Assembly (NCBI GenBank): GCA_964418325.1
Contig: CAYQLC010000030.1
Location: 1-13,998 of the forward strand
DNA length: 13,998 nt
Origin: IMCC26077 sp964418325
Lineage (GTDB): Bacteria > Actinomycetota > Actinomycetes > Nanopelagicales > Nanopelagicaceae
Direction of reading: 5' to 3'
The position numbers were made by a program, and so were the translations under genes. A model generated the notes under the pieces. That model saw nothing but the letters and a program-made list of their open reading frames with translations, did not search any database and had not been told where the DNA came from. Position 1 is the first letter of the stretch. Every line of letters starts with the position of its first letter. Positions 1-7,824 of the stretch are shown here, one piece after another.

Positions 1-49
1 CCATATCGGTCTTGAAGTATGTGCTTAGCCCTCCGGAAAGGTACTAAGA

Positions 50-1672
50 ATGACATCAAAAAAAATGCGAAATGTTGTTCTCGCATTTGCATCTGCATCG
101 CTTTTGGGATCACTTCTCATCGGCGTTCCAGCTGCGAAAGCGGCAACAGGAAAGAACTGTAAGCTCAATACGCCTACAGCGACCGCGCAGTGTGATGCAA
201 TCACCATCGCAGCTGTCGGTAAAATTACCTCGCTCGATCCATCAAACTCCCTAAGAACTTCAAACCAGAACTACATCACTAAGTTCTTGATTCAAGGAAT
301 GTTGTGGCGTATCGCCTCTGATGGAAAGCCAAAGAAGGATCTCATCAGTGATGCAAAGCAATCTGCTGATGGACTCACCTGGACGTTGACTTTGAAGGAC
401 ATCAAGTATTCAGACGGTAAGACTCAGGTCGTTGCCGATGATGCTGTCTTCATGTTTGAGCTTCTCAAGAAAGCGCCAGTTCCACAACTTGCCGTTCTTG
501 ACGATGTCACTGCACCAAATGCCAAAACCATCGTCATCAAGACCAAGACTCGCTTTAATGAACTTCCGTTTGCAATGGCGGGAATCTATTTCTGGATGAA
601 TCCGCGTGCTCTCGCTTCGGATCCAAAGTATTGGGAGGCGCCACTTAGCGCGGGCCCTTACCGGATCAAAGAGTGGAAGCTTGGCGATGACAAGATCACC
701 ATCGAGGCCAACCCCAACTACTGGGCAAAGCCCGCTGTAAAGCAAGTAACTTACGTCGCTATCCCAGATCCAGTTACTCGTGTAATTGCGCTACGCCAGG
801 GAACAATCGACTATGCATTCGATCTTCCTGCAGCGATTGCTCGCGGCCAGCTCGCTGACCGCAAGGTCTTCCGTTGGCAGCCAACTCAACTTCAGGGAAC
901 ATTTACCCTTGACTTCAATCTCCGCGAAATGGAAGATTGCAAGGACAAGGTTGTCTCTGCAGCGAGCTGCTTAACGGCAAAGAAGCAACCATGGCATGAC
1001 CCGAAGGTCCGCCAGGCGCTCTCAATGGCAGTGAACCGCAAAGCTATGGCGGACATCGCATTCTTCGGCGATGTAAAGCCAAGTTGTGCAATCACATGGC
1101 CAGGACACCCTGCCTACAAGTGCCAGAATCCAAATCGCACCAAGCAAAACCTCGCTGGCGCGAAGAAGCTTCTCGCTGAGGCTGGTTATCCAGATGGATT
1201 CCCCATCACCATCACCGTCTTCAACCGACCAGGCTGGGCAGATGCGATTGCAGTTATCGCAGCCGAATGGCGCAAGCTCGGTTCCAAGATGGTTGTCACC
1301 ACTGAACCACAGACCGATGCTGTCGGTGGCGCACGCCAGACCTCTGGTGAATACCAAGTTCAGTTCTCTGGTGCAACCGGTGCCCTTCCATCACAGATCC
1401 TCAATATCTATTGGGGTAAGGGTGGTGCATGGCAGAACTGGTCAGGCTCATCATCAAACTCTGCAGACCTTCTAGCTCTCGATGCTGCAGTAACTGAGAA
1501 AGATCAAATCGCGCTCATCGCCGGTATCGAGAAGAAACTTTGGGATGAATCAGCACATATTCCACTTGGACAACGTGCTGTCTTCGGTGCAAGCCGACTT
1601 CCTGCAAACATCTTCTCTAACGTGAAGGGCAACGACCACTACTTCGTAAAGCAGACCCCGCCTCTTTCATAA
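50..1672 (+). CDS. ABC transporter substrate-binding protein, family 5 (peptide/nickel/opine type)
   Basis: Extracytoplasmic binding protein that should deliver an oligopeptide-like or related ligand to the permease and ATPase subunits encoded just downstream. The 540-residue product is in the usual range for this family. It begins with a signal peptide: basic MTSKKMR, a hydrophobic core to about residue 26, and an AKA cleavage site near residue 31. There is no lipobox cysteine, so it is secreted rather than lipid-anchored as far as can be seen. The body has family 5 features: a Leu-Asp-Pro segment soon after the mature N terminus (SLDPSNS), a stretch reading GPYRIKEW, then ANPNYW, and the KVRQALSMAVNRKAM segment. 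ATG 50 has a good ribosome site, GGAAAGG at 35-41, with 8 bp spacing. The gene heads a five-gene transport operon and is separated from the permeases by a hairpin. The ligand cannot be told from sequence; glycan or opine substrates remain possible. Confidence 0.93.
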   Translation: MTSKKMRNVVLAFASASLLGSLLIGVPAAKAATGKNCKLNTPTATAQCDAITIAAVGKITSLDPSNSLRTSNQNYITKFLIQGMLWRIASDGKPKKDLISDAKQSADGLTWTLTLKDIKYSDGKTQVVADDAVFMFELLKKAPVPQLAVLDDVTAPNAKTIVIKTKTRFNELPFAMAGIYFWMNPRALASDPKYWEAPLSAGPYRIKEWKLGDDKITIEANPNYWAKPAVKQVTYVAIPDPVTRVIALRQGTIDYAFDLPAAIARGQLADRKVFRWQPTQLQGTFTLDFNLREMEDCKDKVVSAASCLTAKKQPWHDPKVRQALSMAVNRKAMADIAFFGDVKPSCAITWPGHPAYKCQNPNRTKQNLAGAKKLLAEAGYPDGFPITITVFNRPGWADAIAVIAAEWRKLGSKMVVTTEPQTDAVGGARQTSGEYQVQFSGATGALPSQILNIYWGKGGAWQNWSGSSSNSADLLALDAAVTEKDQIALIAGIEKKLWDESAHIPLGQRAVFGASRLPANIFSNVKGNDHYFVKQTPPLS

Positions 1673-1715
1673 GTTGGTGAGGCTTAGCTACGAAAGTGGC
1701 AACTAAGCAGAATGC

Positions 1716-1748
1716 GAACAAGGTGGGGCTTAATGCCTCACCTTGTTC
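1716..1748 (+). terminator. Hairpin between binding-protein and permease genes (terminator/attenuator-like)
   Basis: The 13-base arms GAACAAGGTGGGG (1716-1728) and CCTCACCTTGTTC (1736-1748) pair fully with one G-U. One further C-G pair can close the loop to TTAAT. No T-run follows, so it is not a textbook intrinsic terminator. It could act as a partial terminator, or as a 3' stabiliser that keeps the binding-protein transcript more abundant than the downstream permease message. Confidence 0.7.
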
Positions 1749-1785
1749 CAAGTAAGTAGAACTTCACAGATTTAGCCTCATGTGC

Positions 1786-1792
1786 GAAAGGA
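1786..1792 (+). promoter_or_regulatory. Ribosome binding site deciding the permease start
   Basis: GAAAGGA lies 8 bp before GTG 1801. The upstream ATG at 1780 has no recognisable purine-rich site before it, and this motif would fall inside its coding region. The GTG start is therefore preferred. Confidence 0.6.
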
Positions 1793-1800
1793 TTCCGTCG

Positions 1801-2811
1801 GTGACCGAGTCACAAAAAACTGCCGCTTCACAGGATGCGAAGATGGAGGTGGAGAAGGATAGAAATCGAGCCGCACTGAGAAAAACGTTTTACGGTCGAA
1901 TAGTCCGTTCAATAGTTGTCGGCTTCTGGGTAATGGTTATTGCCTTCTCGCTGATGCGATTTAGCCCGGGTGATCCAGTGCGCCTTGCGCTAGGAGCTGA
2001 TGTAACTGAAGAAGCTGTCGAAGCGTTTAGAACACAACTCGGCCTTGATAAACCTTTCTATGTGCAATTTTGGGATTACTTCACTGGAATCTTTCGCGGC
2101 GACCTTGGATACTCCTACTTCTCTGGCCGCGATGTAACAGAAATTATCGGGACTCACTTACCTGTTACATTGATGATTATTGGATTGTCGATTTTGTTTG
2201 CGGCCATAATTTCTTTGCCACTTGCACTATGGGTTGCAACGAGCAAAAGCAATACCGTGAACTACATGTTTAGAGCCCTCACTTCTATTTCGTTAGCAAT
2301 CCCAGGATTCTTCCTCGCGCTACTTGGACTTCTAGTATTCGGTGTGTACTTCAATATTGCCCCAGCTGCAGGTTACGAAGGTGCTTTCCCGGGAAACCTG
2401 AAGTACTTGTGGTTGCCAGCATTGGCCAATTGCGGCTCACTTGTCCCCGTACTAGCTCGCGTGCTCCATTCGTCGCTCGTTGACACGCTAGATGAGGAAT
2501 TCGTCGAGACAGGTATCATTCGCGGCGTTCGCAAATCTCGTTTCTATTGGTCCTATTTACTCCGACCATCACTTGCGCCCACCGTTGTTCTTTTGAGTTA
2601 CATGGTCGGAGTCATGATTGGTGGCACCGTGATTATGGAAACTATCTTCTCGCTCCCTGGAATTGGTCGGGAATTGATCACGGCAGTTGATGGCCGTGAC
2701 TATCCTGTTGTACAGAGTATCGCGATGATTTTTGGCCTTATCGTCGTCTTCTTTAGTTTCATAGGTGACTTAACAGGTTATCTCCTGGATCGGAGAGTGA
2801 CGCTCTCATGA
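1801..2811 (+). CDS. ABC transporter permease, DppB/OppB type
   Basis: First transmembrane subunit of the peptide/nickel/opine importer; it forms the channel together with the next gene product. With the GTG 1801 start it has 336 residues, normal for the family. Six likely membrane segments are visible at about 35-52, 121-145, 160-184, 203-222, 260-284 and 303-325. The N-terminal SLMRFSPGDPV segment is typical of DppB-type permeases. The cytoplasmic EAA loop that contacts the ATPases is at about 232-252 (EEFVETGIIRGVRKSRFYW), followed by the family-typical FSLPGIGREL. An in-frame ATG at 1780 would add seven residues but lacks a ribosome site. The gene overlaps the next permease by 4 bp (ATGA), indicating translational coupling. 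Substrate specificity is not determined by this subunit. Confidence 0.93.
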   Translation: MTESQKTAASQDAKMEVEKDRNRAALRKTFYGRIVRSIVVGFWVMVIAFSLMRFSPGDPVRLALGADVTEEAVEAFRTQLGLDKPFYVQFWDYFTGIFRGDLGYSYFSGRDVTEIIGTHLPVTLMIIGLSILFAAIISLPLALWVATSKSNTVNYMFRALTSISLAIPGFFLALLGLLVFGVYFNIAPAAGYEGAFPGNLKYLWLPALANCGSLVPVLARVLHSSLVDTLDEEFVETGIIRGVRKSRFYWSYLLRPSLAPTVVLLSYMVGVMIGGTVIMETIFSLPGIGRELITAVDGRDYPVVQSIAMIFGLIVVFFSFIGDLTGYLLDRRVTLS

Positions 2812-3668
2812 GTACCTCTACAGAAAATAAAAATAAATCAAAAAAGAAGTTCATCAAAGAGGGAACCTTTGGTATCTACACCGGAATCTTTATGTTGGGT
2901 TCTTTGGTGCTTGCAGGAGCAATAATTCCTCGCGTCAGTAAGTACGGACCCGATGAGTTAGTTGCTATTCCCTTATCACCACCAAGTGGGACTCACTTTT
3001 TCGGAACAGATGTCCTTGGCCGCGATGTGTTTGTTCGCGTTTTTGACGCAGTATTCATCGACCTCGGCACTGCAATCATTGGTGTGGCAATCCCGCTTGT
3101 TGTGGGTACCATCATCGGAACACTCCTTGGAATCTCACAGAACAAACGAGTAAATTCCGTAGTTGGATCACTTATCGATGGAATAAATGCATTCCCATTC
3201 TTAGTTTTCGTCATCGCGTTAATTGCTTTTATCGGCCCTGGAGTAGGCAGCATCGTCCTTGCTATCTCTCTAGTTAACTGGGCGCGCTATGCTCGTATTG
3301 CTCGTACCCGAGCTGTGGTCGTTAATAAGCAGGGATATGTCGAAGCAGCACGTACTTTGGGCTTTTCAAAGAAGCGAATCCTTTTCAAACACATCATCCC
3401 CAACGTCTCTTCAGAGACTCGCGCCTACGCGCTTAGCGATTTCATCATCGTCATTATTGCAATTGCAGCGCTCTCCTTTTTGGGGCTAGGAATTAAACCC
3501 CCACAAGCTGAATGGGGTGGAATGATCCGCGACGGCAAAGATTTGCTAACAGTGGGTTTCTGGTGGCCAACGGTTTTCCCTGGAATCGCGCTCTGTTGGG
3601 CTGGTATCGCGGTGGCCTTCATATCTGAGGGTCTTACACGACGTATGCGAGAGGTGGGAACTCGATGA
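2808..3668 (+). CDS. ABC transporter permease, DppC/OppC type
   Basis: Second transmembrane subunit of the importer. The 286-residue product starts with a lysine-rich cytoplasmic tail and a first membrane segment at about 22-41. The DppC hallmark HFFGTDVLGRDVF follows at 63-75. Further hydrophobic segments lie at about 86-108, 129-155, 210-227 and 252-273. The EAA loop is at about 177-199 (GYVEAARTLGFSKKRILFKH), and SFLGLGIKPPQAEWG at 223-237 is also typical of the subfamily. Start and stop codons overlap with both neighbouring genes as ATGA, so the permeases and the first ATPase are probably translated in a coupled way. Nothing is truncated. Confidence 0.94.
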   Translation: MSTSTENKNKSKKKFIKEGTFGIYTGIFMLGSLVLAGAIIPRVSKYGPDELVAIPLSPPSGTHFFGTDVLGRDVFVRVFDAVFIDLGTAIIGVAIPLVVGTIIGTLLGISQNKRVNSVVGSLIDGINAFPFLVFVIALIAFIGPGVGSIVLAISLVNWARYARIARTRAVVVNKQGYVEAARTLGFSKKRILFKHIIPNVSSETRAYALSDFIIVIIAIAALSFLGLGIKPPQAEWGGMIRDGKDLLTVGFWWPTVFPGIALCWAGIAVAFISEGLTRRMREVGTR

Positions 3669-4654
3669 GCACTCCAAACAAGCCCCTCATACAAATCAAG
3701 GATGTTGTTATCGGCATTCCACATAAGCGTCGTCCTACCTTAATCATCGTTAACAATGCCAATTTCGACATCAACTATGGAGAGATGGTCGGCATTGTGG
3801 GTGAATCCGGTTCCGGTAAAACAATGATCTGCCGAACCATGATTGGCACTCTCGAGCGCCGCGGCGGGAAAATCATGTCGGGCGAAGTAATCTTCGAGGG
3901 GCAAGATCTCGCGAAAGCCAACGATGCCACATGGAAGAGTTTGCGTGGAAAATCGATTGGATACGTTCCGCAGAGTGCGCTGGCTGGCCCTAATCCAGTT
4001 CTTACCATCGAGGCGCAGCTAGCAGAGGCGCTGCGAAATACCGGAGACACAAAGAATATCAAGGCTCGTTCGAAAGAATTGTTGGATCTGGTCAAAATCC
4101 GACGCGTAGATACCGTCATGAAGCAGTATCCCTATCAGTTATCTGGCGGTATGCGTCAACGCGTCATGATTGCCTGCGCATTAGCAACTCAACCTAAACT
4201 GTTGATTGCAGATGAGCCAACGACAGGCCTGGATGTCACCGTGCAATCTCAGATCATGGATCTTCTCAAGGAAATTCGCGCCGAGATGGGAACGGCAATC
4301 GTGCTCATCTCCCACGACCTTGCGCTAATCGACGAAGTCTGTGATCGAGTTGTCGTGATGCATGCTGGAGCCACGGTTGAAGTGGGCTCAGTGAAAGACC
4401 TTGAGAAACCTCGACACCCATACACAATCGCACTCAATTCCTCTCGAATCGATGTCGCAAAACCGGGTAGCGAACTCGTGACCATCAAAGGCAATGCACC
4501 TTCGGTTGGCGAATGGAATCCGGGATGTCGCTTCGCCGAGCGTTGTTCAATCGTCCAAGCTGACTGCAAAGTTGGCGAACACCCTGCACTTATCGGTGCA
4601 AGTGGTGCCCACCAGACTGCATGTATCCATACTGAACTTTTGGAGCGAATCTAA
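3665..4654 (+). CDS. ABC transporter ATP-binding protein, DppD/OppD type, with C-terminal cysteine cluster
   Basis: First of two nucleotide-binding subunits that power the importer at the inner face of the membrane. The 329-residue product has Walker A GESGSGKT at 46-53, Q-loop Gln103, signature LSGGM at 159-163, Walker B LLIADEP at 179-185 with catalytic Glu184, and H-loop His217. The C-terminal oligopeptide-transporter extension is present from about residue 235. It carries four cysteines, Cys288, Cys294, Cys301 and Cys320, spaced as CX5C, X6, C, X18, C. In homologous DppD/OppD proteins this cluster has been shown to bind an iron-sulfur cluster; here that is inferred from motif alone. It overlaps the upstream permease by 4 bp and the next ATPase gene by one base. 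Confidence 0.94.
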   Translation: MSTPNKPLIQIKDVVIGIPHKRRPTLIIVNNANFDINYGEMVGIVGESGSGKTMICRTMIGTLERRGGKIMSGEVIFEGQDLAKANDATWKSLRGKSIGYVPQSALAGPNPVLTIEAQLAEALRNTGDTKNIKARSKELLDLVKIRRVDTVMKQYPYQLSGGMRQRVMIACALATQPKLLIADEPTTGLDVTVQSQIMDLLKEIRAEMGTAIVLISHDLALIDEVCDRVVVMHAGATVEVGSVKDLEKPRHPYTIALNSSRIDVAKPGSELVTIKGNAPSVGEWNPGCRFAERCSIVQADCKVGEHPALIGASGAHQTACIHTELLERI

Positions 4655-5454
4655 TGGCTGAATTCCTTCTCGAAGCAAAGAATGTCAGCGTCACCTTCGG
4701 TTCAGGTTCAACGAAAGTTGAAGCCGTCAAGAATTGTTCCTTGACTCTCCGTGCTGGTGAACCAATTGGAATCGTTGGTGAGTCAGGTAGTGGAAAATCA
4801 ACTCTTGCTCGCGTCCTAGCTGGATTGCAAGCCCCCACTGAGGGTGAGATCTTCTTTAACGGCGAGCCAGTCTACAAAGGCTCTAAGTCCTACACAGGCG
4901 AAGCTCGTCGACAAGTACAAATGGTCTTTCAAGACCCTTACGGAAGCCTCAATCCTCAGCTAACCGGTTTGAATGCCGTGGCTGAAGCGGTACGAATCCA
5001 CGACAAGACCAACAAAGAAGAGTCAGAGAACCGTGCCCTTGAGCTACTTCGGCGAATGGGTATTGCTGAACTTGATGCCATCAAGAAACCTCGTCAACTT
5101 TCCGGTGGTCAACGCCAACGAGTGAGCGTTGCACGTGCGCTTTCGGCAAACCCGACTGTACTCCTCGCGGATGAGCCAACATCAGCGATTGACCAGAGTG
5201 CTCAGGCACAACTTCTCAATCTTTTCCGTGGATTACTCGACGATGGCTTAGCCATCGTTCTGGTCTCACATGATTTGGGTGTCATTCGATATCTCACCAA
5301 ACGGGTTTATGTCATGAAAGACGGAGTTTTCGTCGAATCCGGGGTCACTGAAGAAATCTTCAACGATCCTCGCGAGGAGTACACCAAACTACTTCTTGCT
5401 TCTATCCCTGGCGAACTGGGTGTTGCTGCACGTAAGAAGCTCAACAAGATCTAA
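4654..5454 (+). CDS. ABC transporter ATP-binding protein, DppF/OppF type
   Basis: Second nucleotide-binding subunit, expected to form a heterodimer with the preceding ATPase. The 266-residue product has Walker A GESGSGKS at 42-49, Q-loop Gln93 in FQDPYGSLNP (a phrase typical of DppF/OppF), signature LSGGQ at 149-153, Walker B LLADEP at 170-175 with Glu174, and H-loop His206. The D-loop reads SAID where SALD is usual, a conservative change. It lacks the cysteine cluster of its partner and is shorter than many DppF proteins because the C-terminal extension is reduced to about 20 residues. The ATG overlaps the previous TAA by one base, with GGAG at 4642-4645 as a likely ribosome site. It closes the five-gene transporter set. 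Confidence 0.93.
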   Translation: MAEFLLEAKNVSVTFGSGSTKVEAVKNCSLTLRAGEPIGIVGESGSGKSTLARVLAGLQAPTEGEIFFNGEPVYKGSKSYTGEARRQVQMVFQDPYGSLNPQLTGLNAVAEAVRIHDKTNKEESENRALELLRRMGIAELDAIKKPRQLSGGQRQRVSVARALSANPTVLLADEPTSAIDQSAQAQLLNLFRGLLDDGLAIVLVSHDLGVIRYLTKRVYVMKDGVFVESGVTEEIFNDPREEYTKLLLASIPGELGVAARKKLNKI

Positions 5455-5480
5455 TTCTATGCGCAACTTGAGAGTCTGAG

Positions 5481-6926
5481 ATGTCTGGCCAAGGTTTACG
5501 TGTTGGAGCAGTAAATCTCACAATCAACCCCGAGCTCGGCATGGCCAAAGGTGGACTTCGCCTCTTTGGCAGTCCAATCGAAAAGATTGATGACGATCTT
5601 TTTTTAGGCGCTTTAGTTCTTGAATCTAAAGGTGTCACGCTCTGCCTCATCGCCTGTGATCTAGGAAACTCGCGTACTGAAGAGGCCTTTGAAATTAGAT
5701 CTCGCGTTGCAAAGGCGCTCGATATTCCGGTAGTGAACGTGATGTTCAATCTCAGCCACAATCACAGCGCCGCAGACCTTCCAACGATGCTCCGTGGTAA
5801 TGCCGAAGATAGGGATATCTCTCGGAGCGAAAATTACTTTGAGTTTGTTATCGAACAAGCTGTTCTCGCTGCAACAACTGCGCAAGCACAATTGCGTCCG
5901 GCACGGATGGCGCACGCCTGGGGCGAAAGCGATTTGAATGTCTACCGTCGTGAATGGAATGGTGACCAAGATGTACTGGGTGAGGTACCAGGCCACCCAG
6001 TTGATAATTCGGTAGGTGTCATTCGCTTTGATGATCTTGAGGGAAATCCCATCGCCATTCTTTTTCGATTCTCCTGCCACCCGGTGGTCAACGGCGCCCA
6101 ATCCCCCACATTGTCAGCGGACTTTCCTGGACCAGCCCGAAAGATTATCGAGAAGAATGTCGGAGGCACTGCCCTATTTCTTCAAGGGTGTGGCGGCAAT
6201 ATCAATCCGCAAGTGGGAATTGGATACGAAAAAGATTGTTCGGAAGAGGTCTACCGTGTTGGCACAGCTTTAGGGGCTGAAGTTGTCCGCATCGCTCTTG
6301 GCCTTCGCACCAACAAGTATCAAAAGGAGAGAGTTCTCCTTAACAACGTACCTAACATTCTCTTTAAACCGTGGCACGAGCGCACCGAGCACCCAGAGAT
6401 AGTTCTCGGAGCCAGCCATAAAGTTGCGAAATTAGACTTTGTTCCACTGCCCTCGCCAGCTGAAGCGCAGGCACTTGCCAATCACTGGGAAAACGAGATT
6501 ACTGAACGCGAAAAGCGTGGTGCCCTTACTTGGGAAATCCGGGTGGCCAAGAAAATGAAACTTTGGGCAGATTCGGTTGTTGAAGGTGCAGCACAGGCTC
6601 ATCCCACGCGCGATTTCGAGGCACATGCCTTTCGCATTGGCGATGTTGCGATTGTTGGTTTGAACGTTGAGGCATTCTTCGAAACTGGTGAAGAAATCAA
6701 ATTAAAATCCCCTTGGCCAGACACGCTAGTCCTGGGTTATACCGATGGCACCATTATGTATTTGCCTCGTGCTCAGGATTATCCAAAGCAGGGGTGGAAA
6801 TGGCCGAATACCCACGCTCTTCCAGATTTCCTGCCGCAGTCTTATTGCCAACCAGCACTCTGGCATCCGGATTCAGAGCAAAAGGCTGTCCGAGCAGCGC
6901 TAGATGCGCTCGATGAATTACGTTAG
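5481..6926 (+). CDS. Neutral/alkaline ceramidase-family hydrolase, cytoplasmic
   Basis: Probable zinc-dependent amide hydrolase related to the N-terminal domain of neutral/alkaline non-lysosomal ceramidases. The 481-residue product shows the family order: NLSHNHSA at 90-97 (His93/His95), SCHPVVNG at 198-205 (His200), SADFPGPA at 212-219, and a FLQGCGGNINP block at 233-243. The C-terminal ETGEEIKLKSPWPDTLVLGY to MYLPR region spans 401-430. By comparison with Pseudomonas ceramidase, likely metal ligands are one of His93/His95, His200, Glu397 and Tyr427; this is inference from motif position. There is no signal peptide, and no room for the C-terminal immunoglobulin-like domain of secreted ceramidases. 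The gene lies 26 bp after the last ATPase gene, so it is probably co-transcribed and may act on the imported compound. The true substrate is unknown and need not be ceramide. Confidence 0.8.
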   Translation: MSGQGLRVGAVNLTINPELGMAKGGLRLFGSPIEKIDDDLFLGALVLESKGVTLCLIACDLGNSRTEEAFEIRSRVAKALDIPVVNVMFNLSHNHSAADLPTMLRGNAEDRDISRSENYFEFVIEQAVLAATTAQAQLRPARMAHAWGESDLNVYRREWNGDQDVLGEVPGHPVDNSVGVIRFDDLEGNPIAILFRFSCHPVVNGAQSPTLSADFPGPARKIIEKNVGGTALFLQGCGGNINPQVGIGYEKDCSEEVYRVGTALGAEVVRIALGLRTNKYQKERVLLNNVPNILFKPWHERTEHPEIVLGASHKVAKLDFVPLPSPAEAQALANHWENEITEREKRGALTWEIRVAKKMKLWADSVVEGAAQAHPTRDFEAHAFRIGDVAIVGLNVEAFFETGEEIKLKSPWPDTLVLGYTDGTIMYLPRAQDYPKQGWKWPNTHALPDFLPQSYCQPALWHPDSEQKAVRAALDALDELR

Positions 6927-6930
6927 TTGA

Positions 6931-7701
6931 TCACACACGTAAATCAATCGTTGCGCCTCCATCAACAACAATTGTTTGACCGTTTATGTATGAGGCTTTC
7001 CTGGAAGCAAGGAATACGACGACTGCAGCTTGCTCATCTGGTCGACCCATTCGCTTCATCGGAACAGCTTGAGCAAAGGCTTCATGCGTAACTTCTTTTC
7101 CATCAACAAAGATGCGATTAGAAGTTTTCGTAAATCCTGGAGCAACTGCAACCACCCGAATATTCTCTGGAGCCCACTCCACTGCCAGCGTTCGAGTAAG
7201 TGCCTCGAGGCCTGCCTTCGAGACAGAATAAGACAACCTTCCGGGAAGGCCGATTCTTCCTGCAACTGAGGCAATCGAGATAATTGTTGGATTTGGCGAC
7301 TTTACAAGATGGGGATAGGCCGCTCTGCAACACCGAAAAGCGCCATCAAGGTGAACGTTAGTGATGAAACGCCAATCTTCATCGCTATAACTCTTGGTCA
7401 GCCCTTGACGAAAATTTCCAGCGTTATTCACCAAGACATCTAGGCGACCAAAGCGATCGATGATTGCCGCAATTCCACTATCAACCGATTGAGTAGATCC
7501 GACATCTATACCGACCGAAAAAACATGTTCATTCTTCTCATCCAAAGAATTGGCGACCTCTTGCGCTGCCTCCACGCGCAAGTCTGAAACCACTACGTCG
7601 TAACCCTCATCAAGAAATTGGCGGCACATCTCAGAGCCTAAAGCTCCGGCGCTCCCAGTAACGAGCGCTACAGGTCGATCCGAAGCGGCAGATTTGCTCA
7701 C
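6931..7701 (-). CDS. SDR family NAD(P)-dependent oxidoreductase
   Basis: Classical short-chain dehydrogenase/reductase of 256 residues, soluble and normally tetrameric. The cofactor motif is TGSAGALG at 15-22, an Ala-Leu version of TGxxxGIG. Asp40 at the end of the second strand points to NAD(H) preference. NNAG is at 92-95. The catalytic tetrad is Asn115, Ser145, Tyr158 and Lys162 (YSVSK). PGF at 188-190 and the C-terminal INGQTIVVDGG are typical of FabG-like and sugar or polyol dehydrogenases. The start is GTG at 7701; an in-frame TGA lies four codons upstream and no purine-rich ribosome site is visible, so leaderless translation is possible. It converges with the ceramidase-family gene with only 4 bp between stops. 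It diverges from the second SDR across a short shared upstream region. The substrate is not identifiable; a sugar alcohol or aldose dehydrogenase role would fit the neighbours. Confidence 0.9.
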   Translation of the reverse strand: MSKSAASDRPVALVTGSAGALGSEMCRQFLDEGYDVVVSDLRVEAAQEVANSLDEKNEHVFSVGIDVGSTQSVDSGIAAIIDRFGRLDVLVNNAGNFRQGLTKSYSDEDWRFITNVHLDGAFRCCRAAYPHLVKSPNPTIISIASVAGRIGLPGRLSYSVSKAGLEALTRTLAVEWAPENIRVVAVAPGFTKTSNRIFVDGKEVTHEAFAQAVPMKRMGRPDEQAAVVVFLASRKASYINGQTIVVDGGATIDLRV

Positions 7702-7824
7702 GAAGCGAAGTCAAGCACCAGTGGTATCAATAGACAAGCCGTTCGGCTCTCAAGAATAAGGGGAATTTCATCTCTATGAACGAGCCAATAGGAGCAATTG
7801 CCGATTGCCGGTAAAGTAGCCATC
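7702..7824. promoter_or_regulatory. Divergent upstream region between two SDR genes
   Basis: This 123 bp stretch lies between the starts of two genes that point away from each other, so it must hold both promoters unless either is leaderless. On the + strand TAAAGT at 7812-7817 fits a -10 box (TANNNT) placed 7 bp before ATG 7825, which would give a leaderless message. No convincing -35 or operator palindrome was found. AGGAG at 7790-7794 sits only 3 bp before TTG 7798, too close to be a good ribosome site. Confidence 0.35.

Noticed and set aside
61..80. A-rich ATGCGAAATG match between the start of the first gene and the operator-like site near 11503
   Set aside because: In the first gene it encodes the basic N terminus of the signal peptide, and the palindromic half is missing. 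The match is short enough to be chance.
410..745. 111-codon minus-strand frame inside the first binding-protein gene
   Set aside because: It is the complement of a strongly supported gene, has no ribosome site, and no recognisable domain or hydrophobic pattern.
1682..1708. GCTTAG/CTAAGC inverted repeat just after the first stop codon
   Set aside because: Only six pairs with a 15-base loop, far weaker than the hairpin a few bases downstream.
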